From contig JAPKAI010000007.1 of assembly GCA_028825335.1 (NCBI GenBank), forward strand, positions 1 through 54,107: 54,107 nt of DNA, in the 5' to 3' direction. Shown here piece by piece: positions 27,426-33,924 of the stretch (positions are counted from its first letter, which is position 1; the number at the start of each line of letters is the position of its first letter). Position numbers and translations under genes: made by a program. The notes beneath the pieces were generated by a model. That model was not told where the DNA came from. It searched no databases and was given only the letters and a program-made list of their open reading frames with translations. The stretch is from Gammaproteobacteria bacterium. Its GTDB lineage: Bacteria > Pseudomonadota > Gammaproteobacteria > Pseudomonadales > Pseudohongiellaceae.

Positions 27426-29225
27426 ATGTTGGGAAAAATACGACTGGCGTCTTGCTTACTGGTTGCCCTAGTGCTCATTGGTAATGCGCAAGCGCAGAGC
27501 CAAACACAAATTGATTTCCGTCCACTCACCCAAGAAATGCTGAACAATCCCGATCCTGAAGATTGGCTGATGTGGCGCGGCGGTTATAACAATTGGGGTT
27601 ATAGTCCGCTGGATCAGATCAATCGTGAAAATGTTGATCAATTACGCCTAGCCTGGTCTTGGTCGTTCGCTCCAGCAGCCCTTGGCTCCAACGGTATGCA
27701 GGTGGAGCCCACTGTCTACGATGGCATTATGTACATACGCCATTCCGATGAGAAATATTCTGCCCATAATGCCGCTACTGGAGATTTGATTTGGCAATAC
27801 TCTCGCCCCCTGCCAACACAAATCGTTGCAGGTGATACCCGCTTAACAATGCACAGGGGTAGGGGGGTATTCATCTATGAAGATAAGCTAATCTCCCATG
27901 CCACCGACGGTACCTTGTTTGCGCTGAACCCAAGCACAGGAGCGCTTTTATGGGAATCGATTATGACCGATTTCCGCAGCGGTGCGCAGCCCAGTGGTGC
28001 GCCGGTGGCGTTTGGTGGTTCGGTAGTTGTTCCCTATAACTGCACCGCATGGACAGCCGCTGATCCCTGCCATATGTCAGCTTATGATGCAGACAATGGC
28101 GGCTTGCTTTGGCGCTGGTATACCAGCCCTACGGCACAGGACCCTATGCACAGCACATGGGGAGATGAGCCGCAGATTTATCCCCTAGAGCGCCGTCGTA
28201 ATATGTCGCCTTGGATGACTCCGGCGGTAGACAGCGAGCGCGGCTTGTTTATTTTTGGTGTTGGATCCAGTGCGCCACAACAACCTCAGCTTGCCGGTAC
28301 TAATGGCGAATGGCCTGACCGCCTGTATCAAGGTTCAACCGTGGCATTGGATCACCGCACCGGCGCATTGGTGTGGTGGGCTCAGCATCATTCTGATATG
28401 TGGAACGATGATTCTGTCTATGATCGAATTCTCGTCGATGCGAAACTAAATCCCGGCGCACCAAATTCGCTGGGCCAAAATCCAGATATCGATCCTGATC
28501 AGACTCGCGAATTAGTTATTGGTTCTTTTTCTAAGGACGCAATTTTTTATGTCTATGACAGAACCGACGGTAGTTTTCTGTACGCACGACCAACCGCGTA
28601 TCAGAATGTCATCCGCAGTTACGACGGTGCAACAGGGGCATACACTACCGAACCTGATGCAATTATGATTGCCGAAGAAGGCAGAGAGGCAACTATTTGT
28701 CGAGAGAACAGACAGATCCCTCAGGGTGCCTACAGTCCTTTAACGAATGCTTACTATGTGCCGGCTTTCAACGGTCCTTGCTCGGTGATGTCTATGCGCT
28801 CCACTGAGCCCACAATTGAAACAGGTTACAACACCACTTACAGCGCCACTGTACCGAGTCCCGCCGCACAGCTTGGTCAACCGGAAGCGATCGATGTGAC
28901 TACTGGCAAGACTCTATGGCGACTCGAGCGAGAAACGCCGTTATATGGCATGTTAACCACCGGCGGTGGCCTGTTATTCGCGGCGGACACCAATAGACGT
29001 TTTCACGCCATCGACCAGTGGACTGGAGAAACGCTTTGGCAGACCATATTGAATGGTGCCAGCGATATGGCGCCGATTTCCTTCGCAGTGGACGGTAGAC
29101 AATTTGTCGCAGTGATAGCACCAAGTGGAACTCAGGCAGCGGCGCAGCATGCTGGGCAATTGGGGTTGCCCTCGCTTACCGGGCTGCACAATGTTGGACA
29201 TACAATGTTCGTATATGCGCTTTAG
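27426..29225 (+). CDS. PQQ-dependent dehydrogenase (second copy)
   Basis: 599 residues, signal peptide (...LIGNAQAQ), GAGG before the ATG. It parallels the gene at 12145: W-L-M-W-R-G-G-Y-N-N-W, P-L-D-Q-I-N-R-E-N-V, D-A-D-N-G-G-L-L-W, H-R-T-G-A-L-V-W-W, T-G-K-T-L-W and W-T-G-E-T-L-W blades. The Trp-docking repeats and Y-S-P-L at the substrate face are family-typical. W-N-D-D near residue 332 is the likely catalytic Asp region; the Cys pair is spaced C-x8-C instead of vicinal. Stands apart from cytochrome c genes. Periplasmic oxidation of an unknown alcohol or sugar, coupled to quinone or a cytochrome encoded elsewhere. Confidence 0.9.
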   Translation: MLGKIRLASCLLVALVLIGNAQAQSQTQIDFRPLTQEMLNNPDPEDWLMWRGGYNNWGYSPLDQINRENVDQLRLAWSWSFAPAALGSNGMQVEPTVYDGIMYIRHSDEKYSAHNAATGDLIWQYSRPLPTQIVAGDTRLTMHRGRGVFIYEDKLISHATDGTLFALNPSTGALLWESIMTDFRSGAQPSGAPVAFGGSVVVPYNCTAWTAADPCHMSAYDADNGGLLWRWYTSPTAQDPMHSTWGDEPQIYPLERRRNMSPWMTPAVDSERGLFIFGVGSSAPQQPQLAGTNGEWPDRLYQGSTVALDHRTGALVWWAQHHSDMWNDDSVYDRILVDAKLNPGAPNSLGQNPDIDPDQTRELVIGSFSKDAIFYVYDRTDGSFLYARPTAYQNVIRSYDGATGAYTTEPDAIMIAEEGREATICRENRQIPQGAYSPLTNAYYVPAFNGPCSVMSMRSTEPTIETGYNTTYSATVPSPAAQLGQPEAIDVTTGKTLWRLERETPLYGMLTTGGGLLFAADTNRRFHAIDQWTGETLWQTILNGASDMAPISFAVDGRQFVAVIAPSGTQAAAQHAGQLGLPSLTGLHNVGHTMFVYAL

Positions 29226-29365
29226 AGGAGAATGGCGTAGGTAATACGGTGAAGGAAAGAGGGAATGTGAATTAGTTAGAGCTACTAAGCTCAGGTAGAT
29301 ACCCTTACAGTAAAAGAATAACTGTGCCCTATTCTTTTACAAGAAACGTGATAGGATTCTTTTGT

Positions 29366-30514
29366 ATGAGAACATTAATTCTAAATGTGATTGGGCGCGT
29401 TATTTGCGCAACCTTGCTGCTTAGTTTATCTGCTCTAGCGGCGGCACAAGGCAGAGCTGTGATAGAGGTAGCTACCTTAGGCCCGCAAATTGGCGACCCT
29501 GTTCCCTCGTTCAGCCTCAGGGACCAGCATGGTCAAAATCAAACTCTGGAATCTATCGCCGGTACGAACGGCACCATGCTGTTGTTCCACCGTTCCGCGG
29601 ATTGGTGACCTTACTGCAAAGCGCAACTCGTGGAGTTGCAGGACCGTCTCGAAGAACTCAATGCTTCTGGCATTGGTGTGGCCGCTATTAGTTATGATTC
29701 CCCAGAAGTTCTCGCTGAGTTTGCGCAGCGCCGAGGCATCACCTTTGCCCTACTCGCAGACATTGATTCTACCGCCATTACCGATTTTGGCATTCTCAAT
29801 ACTGTGGCCGAGGAAGGTCTCGGCCCCAACGGCGACGATCCCGAAGTGGTAGCCGATGTTGCAAAATATGTGTCCATGTTTGGCGCCAGTAACTTGATTG
29901 TTGGAACGCCGTATCCCGGCACCTTTATGCTGGATGCTGGCGGCAGGGTTAGCGCTAGATTTTTCGAGGAGTTCTATCGGGAACGCAATACAACGTCAAA
30001 TGTGATGCTGAAGATTGGTATCGGCGTCTCGCCGGTTGCCGCGATTGAGGGTTCCACGGCACAACTAAAATTTACGGCCTATCCGAGTAATTCTTCGATA
30101 ACAGTAGGTACGCGCTTTTCGGTCGCTGTGGACGTAGTACCAAATACAGCTATGCATGTGTATGCACCGGGTGCGGAGACTATGGGTTATAAAGTAATCG
30201 GTCTAAGTTTCGAGCCAGATGAATTGCTGCGGTTCGAGCCGGTGGAATTTCCAGAATCCGAAATCTATCATTTCAAGCCGCTTGATGAATATGTTCCGGT
30301 TTTTCAGCAGCCTTTCACCTTGCTGCAGGAGATCGTGGTCGATGCTTCTGAGACATCCGAGGGGATTATGAGCCAGATGGATACACTGACACTGTCCGGT
30401 ACTTTCCAGTTCCAAGCTTGTGACGATGCTATCTGCTATTTACCGACTAGCCTCCCGGTGTCTCTGACACTGGACATCGACAACCCCGATCGGCAAAGGG
30501 CGAATTCTCGATAA
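29366..30514 (+). CDS. Exported redoxin with in-frame TGA at the active-site Cys: candidate selenoprotein, with DsbD-alpha-like C-terminal domain
   Basis: One continuous frame of 382 residues from ATG 29366 (AGGA upstream; signal peptide ...SLSALAAAQ), interrupted only by TGA at 29606-29608, codon 81. Around it the frame reads R-S-A-D-W-[TGA]-P-Y-C-K-A-Q-L, so TGA replaces the first Cys of W-C-P-Y-C, with Cys84 as partner. AhpC/TSA-type thioredoxin-fold features continue (A-A-I-S-Y-D-S-P-E, F-A-L-L-A-D, P-G-T-F-M-L-D-A-G-G). Residues ~220-380 resemble the DsbD N-terminal (alpha) domain, ending F-Q-A-C-D-D-A-I-C-Y-L-P with Cys352/Cys357. If TGA means selenocysteine, this is a periplasmic peroxidase or thiol-disulfide enzyme; if not, it is a nonsense-mutated gene split into 29366-29608 and a fragment from the GTG at 29630. 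Confidence 0.75.
29604..29645 (+). promoter_or_regulatory. Putative bacterial SECIS hairpin
   Basis: A perfect 7-bp stem, GCAACTC (29623-29629) with GAGTTGC (29633-29639), closes a GTG loop (29630-29632). The loop begins 21 bases after the TGA and its first base is G, which fits the reported bacterial SECIS consensus for spacing and loop G. Outer pairs CCT (29609-29611)/AGG (29640-29642) and GGT (29604-29606)/ACC (29643-29645) can extend it to include the TGA. An alternative pairing CTGCAA/TTGCAG competes with part of it. The hairpin overlaps codons, so it could also be chance. Confidence 0.55.
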
Positions 30515-30585
30515 TTGCTGAACAAATTCGTGTTTTTTCCTCCTGGTAACAACATCCAAGACGGTTTGTAAGAATTTCTGCTTAT

Positions 30586-30912
30586 TCATTCTGACTCTCC
30601 CGACTCATCTAGCCCTCGGTCTAAGTGGATTGTGGGCGGGGTGGTGAAATATTCTCCCAGGATTTCGCAGTCCCCCTGCGCAGTATGCTACTCGTAGTAT
30701 TCCTGAAAGCGTCGTTCTGACTCCCACTTGTCTATGAAGAGTACCTCCCCGGGTTTTTCTTGATCGACAGAGACATCGAAGCTTTTATTTCCAGAAAAGT
30801 TTCGACTGATCTCAAATCCGCCATGGATAACTGCTAAAAATCCTTCGACTTTTTCTGTCTGGATGGACAGTTCTGAGGTGATGAGCAAGGACAGCGCTAT
30901 GGGTATAGGCAT
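30586..30912 (-). pseudogene. ABM-domain monooxygenase with premature amber stop
   Basis: ATG at 30912 has AGGAAAA about 8 bases upstream. The frame gives an ABM-type domain (F-L-A-V-I-H-G-G-F-E, F-S-G-N-K-S-F-D-V, V-L-F-I-D-K-W-E-S-E-R-R-F-Q-E-Y-Y-E) and then meets TAG at 30690-30688. Beyond it the same frame continues H-T-A-Q-G-D-C-E-I-L-G-E-Y-F-T-T-P-P to TGA at 30586. Relatives have Trp at this point (Y-x-x-W-R/H), so TGG to TAG is the simplest change. The protein would be 108 residues if repaired. It lies convergent with the redoxin gene and is the second broken ABM gene in the window, after 18420-18748. Confidence 0.7.
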
Positions 30913-31115
30913 GGGTGACTTTTCCTTCGGTTTTGAGTGGTTGGTGAAAGGCATTATCCACAAGAGCATGTCAAAAACTGTCAGTAGTCTAATGCCTCGC
31001 AGAAAATAGGTTTATAGGAGGAAAATAGCGCGTATTGCAGAATCAGAATGCTTTTACACCGGCACTAGTTCATATATGCTGTCGAAGCGATCGAATAATA
31101 ATGAGGACACAAGAA

Positions 31116-32462
31116 ATGGCCAAATCTGCAGGCATAAATAGAAGAACATTCATCAAAAACGCTAGCATCACGGCCTTCGCTGGGGCGACCGGCGGCATAG
31201 CTACGGGCTCTACCGTAGCCTCCGCGGCCAGTAGCTCAAAGATGGCTAATGGGAAATACGATTTCGACACAGTTTATGATCGGGTTGATCACAATACGGC
31301 CCGCTGGGACTCCCCGCCCAAGAGCTACCCAGAGGGCACTTTCAAATACGGCATGGGCGTTGCGTCCATGGATTTCGAGTGCGCGCCTTGTATTACCGAG
31401 GCAATAGCCGAGCGTAACAAACATCATAGCTGGGGCTACATGAGTAGCACCGAACCTCTGCGCGACCAAGTCGTGAAGTGGAATGGCGAGCGCCATGGCG
31501 TTGACCTTCCCAATGATGCGATTACTATTTCCGATGGTGTATATGCTGGCATGATTGCCGCCATGCGCTCATTGGTCGGCTCCGGTGGGAAGGTATTAAT
31601 TAATACACCTGCTTACAATGGCTTCTACACGATGAATCGTAATGCGCGGACGTTAACAGTTGATAGTCCCTTGGTTAAGGTCAACGGCCGTTATGAGATC
31701 GATTGGGAAGATCTAGAAGCAAAGATGACCCCAGATGTTCGCGCGATGATCGTCTGTAATCCTCAGAATCCTACAGGTAATGTCTGGAAAGAAGACGAGC
31801 TCCTGCGAATCGGTCGTCTCTGTCTAGAACACAACATTGTAGTTTTGTCTGATGAAATTCATGCCGATTTTGTCCGGCCTGGTCACAAATATACGCCATT
31901 CGCCAGCCTTCCAGATCAAGCCGTGGTAAATAACAGTCTAAGTTTTAACGCTATCAGTAAGACGTTTAATCTTGCAGGGATGAAGAATGCTTACTTTTAC
32001 TCCAAGAACCCTCGACTGAAGGCTAGGGTGGATGAATATCACTTTGCAGAGTTGAGCACGCTGGGCGTAGTTGCAAATGAGGCTGCCTATAAAGATGGCG
32101 CCGATTGGTTCGCACAATGCCTAACCTACATCGATGGCAGTCACGACATGGTTGAGAGCTACATTAAGCAACACATGCCTACGGTAGGTTACACCCGTAA
32201 TGAAGGTACGTTCATGACTTTCCTAGATTTCAGCAAGACCATGGAATCGATCGGTGCCAGCGAACAGTACAAATCACACGGTAAACAATCGCCAGAGCAC
32301 TATTTACAAGATTGGCTGGTGCACAATTCCGGAGTGTATCTGAACCCGGGTTCAAATTACGGAACCGGCGGCGCAGGACATATGCGCATGAACGTCGCCT
32401 CTTCGAGGCATGTGCTAAAAGATGTATTTGACGCCTTGGCGTCAGCTGTAAATAAAGTCTAA
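31116..32462 (+). CDS. Tat-exported PLP-dependent aminotransferase-fold enzyme, MalY/PatB (C-S lyase) type
   Basis: 448 residues from the ATG at 31116, preferred because AGGA lies eight bases before it and the signal starts there; in-frame ATG 31101 is an alternative. The N-terminus has I-N-R-R-T-F-I-K followed by a mild hydrophobic run ending ...TVASAASS, a Tat signal. The fold-type I body has F-K-Y-G-M-G-V-A-S-M-D-F, the C-N-P-Q-N-P-T-G-N motif, L-S-D-E-I-H-A-D and the PLP lysine in A-I-S-K-T-F-N-L-A-G near residue 282. The pattern matches MalY/PatB cystathionine beta-lyases. Tat export of a PLP-loaded enzyme would place it folded in the periplasm, unusual for the family. Confidence 0.88.
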   Translation: MAKSAGINRRTFIKNASITAFAGATGGIATGSTVASAASSSKMANGKYDFDTVYDRVDHNTARWDSPPKSYPEGTFKYGMGVASMDFECAPCITEAIAERNKHHSWGYMSSTEPLRDQVVKWNGERHGVDLPNDAITISDGVYAGMIAAMRSLVGSGGKVLINTPAYNGFYTMNRNARTLTVDSPLVKVNGRYEIDWEDLEAKMTPDVRAMIVCNPQNPTGNVWKEDELLRIGRLCLEHNIVVLSDEIHADFVRPGHKYTPFASLPDQAVVNNSLSFNAISKTFNLAGMKNAYFYSKNPRLKARVDEYHFAELSTLGVVANEAAYKDGADWFAQCLTYIDGSHDMVESYIKQHMPTVGYTRNEGTFMTFLDFSKTMESIGASEQYKSHGKQSPEHYLQDWLVHNSGVYLNPGSNYGTGGAGHMRMNVASSRHVLKDVFDALASAVNKV

Positions 32463-32475
32463 AAGCAAAATATAG

Positions 32476-32504
32476 AAGGGTTGGATTTTTCCAACCCTTT
32501 TTTT
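32476..32504 (+). terminator. Rho-independent terminator
   Basis: A 9-bp stem AAGGGTTGG (32476-32484) with CCAACCCTT (32491-32499), 6-base loop, runs straight into T residues through 32504. It lies 14 bases after the stop of the MalY-like gene, so the following PLP gene is likely transcribed separately. Confidence 0.93.
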
Positions 32505-32599
32505 GACTCTGTTTTTTGTAATAAGGATAGTTGTAAAGATCAAACTTTCCATATTAATTATTGATAGACACCGTATTCCCAAATAGAGGATTTCCGATC

Positions 32600-33748
32600 A
32601 TGAAAATGACACGTCGCGGTTTTGTAGGAACCATTGGTCTGGGCAGTGCAGCCGGACTTCTTTCCAGTGCGGGATTAACCAGTCGTAATGCTAATGCAGC
32701 CTCAAGCTACGAGAGTGATCCTACCTACGATGGAGGCATCATGCAGCTCAATCAGAATGAGAGTGCGCGTGGCCCTGGTCCTAAGACAATGGAGGCGATC
32801 CGCTCCCACGTCACTAGACGCGTTGGTCGTGGCTATGCGCCAGATCATGTGAATGAATTGCGGGCTACACTGGCAAACGGTTACGGAGTCACAACTGACA
32901 ACGTAATTCTTTCTACGGGTTCTGGGCCATTGCTAGTAGGGGCGGCTCGGGCGTTCTGTTCTGAGAGTAAAGCACTGGTCACTACCGGTCCTACTTACAC
33001 GACAGCTGAGCAAACTGCGCGACTGATAGGAGCGCCAATACGAAGCATACAAGTCGATAGTTCTACTATGGGGGTAAACTTGGAGGGTTCGGCCGAAGCC
33101 GCCGTAGGCGCAGGCTTGGTGTATTTTTGCAATCCAAACAATCCGACAGGCACGGTGCATTCACCCGCAGCAGTTGAATCTTTTATTCGTCGTGTTCAGC
33201 GCGAATCACCAAACACCAAGATGCTTATTGATGAGGCCTATATCAACTATGCGGCCGATGATGCTATGCAAACAGCCTTACCGCTGGCGATGGAATTTGA
33301 GAACGTGTTTATTACGCGCTCCTTCTCCAAGGCACATGGTATGGCCGGACTACGTGTTGGCTACGCTTTAGGTCAGGAGGCAACGCTCGATGCGGTGAGT
33401 AGTGCTTGGGGTATGGGAGATATAAACATGCTCAGTGCGATTGCCGCGATTACTGCCTTCAATGATAAAGAGCATATTGACTGGGAACGGCAGGAGAATA
33501 CGGAGATACGCGCCTTCGTCGTCGCCGCGTTCAATGACATGGGCTATGAAGTACCGAATTCCCACACCAACCATATTTTTGTAAACCTAGGTAAGCCTGC
33601 AAAAGAATTTCGAGATGCCTGTCTTGAGAACAAGATCTTGGTTGGTCGCGATTTTCCGCCGTTTGAACAAACTCACTGCCGTATCTCTATGGGAAGTAGG
33701 GAAGAGATGCAAAAAGCAGTAGAGGTTTTTAGAAAAGTTCTCGCTTAG
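32600..33748 (+). CDS. Tat-exported PLP aminotransferase, histidinol-phosphate aminotransferase-like
   Basis: 382 residues from the ATG at 32600 (GAGGA at 32586-32590). The N-terminus is a Tat signal (M-T-R-R-G-F-V-G-T-I-G-L-G, then a small-residue hydrophobic run to N-A-N-A-A). The rest is a class I/II aminotransferase close to HisC/CobD: L-N-Q-N-E-S-A-R-G-P, F-C-N-P-N-N-P-T-G-T, L-I-D-E-A-Y-I-N-Y, and the PLP lysine in R-S-F-S-K-A-H-G-M-A-G-L-R-V-G-Y (Lys244). Since histidine synthesis is cytoplasmic, export argues against a HisC role; a periplasmic amino acid or amine substrate is more likely. Paired with the Tat-exported PLP gene just upstream. Confidence 0.88.
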   Translation: MKMTRRGFVGTIGLGSAAGLLSSAGLTSRNANAASSYESDPTYDGGIMQLNQNESARGPGPKTMEAIRSHVTRRVGRGYAPDHVNELRATLANGYGVTTDNVILSTGSGPLLVGAARAFCSESKALVTTGPTYTTAEQTARLIGAPIRSIQVDSSTMGVNLEGSAEAAVGAGLVYFCNPNNPTGTVHSPAAVESFIRRVQRESPNTKMLIDEAYINYAADDAMQTALPLAMEFENVFITRSFSKAHGMAGLRVGYALGQEATLDAVSSAWGMGDINMLSAIAAITAFNDKEHIDWERQENTEIRAFVVAAFNDMGYEVPNSHTNHIFVNLGKPAKEFRDACLENKILVGRDFPPFEQTHCRISMGSREEMQKAVEVFRKVLA

Positions 33749-33770
33749 ATTGATAAAGCGGATCAGGGAG

Positions 33771-33826
33771 CTAAAAGGGGTCACAGTATAAATGCAGTTC
33801 TGTATTTATACTGTGACCCCTTTTAG
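33771..33826. repeat. 56-bp near-perfect palindrome, REP-like
   Basis: Arms of 23 bases (33771-33793 and 33804-33826, beginning CTAAAAGGGGTCACAGTA) are perfect inverted repeats around a 10-base centre that itself nearly pairs (CAGTTCTG). The outer GGGGTCA-AGTA core recurs in the palindrome at 36290-36362. Such GGGGTCAGAGTAAA inverted repeats resemble REP elements mobilised by Y1 (RAYT) transposases; none is in the window. Lies 22 bases past the PLP gene, so it may also act as a transcription terminator. Confidence 0.8.
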
Positions 33827-33924
33827 TTAATTTGCTCCTCTGTTCTGATCAAATTTGTATAGCATTTTGTAAATGCTCAATTAGTATCCAAGACACCCGT
33901 TCGTCAAGACCAAGAGGTTCACTC

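Noticed and set aside
29630-30514. Separate downstream gene starting at the GTG 29630
   Set aside because: That GTG lies inside the thioredoxin fold after its CxxC helix and has no ribosome site; the frame is the continuation across the TGA.
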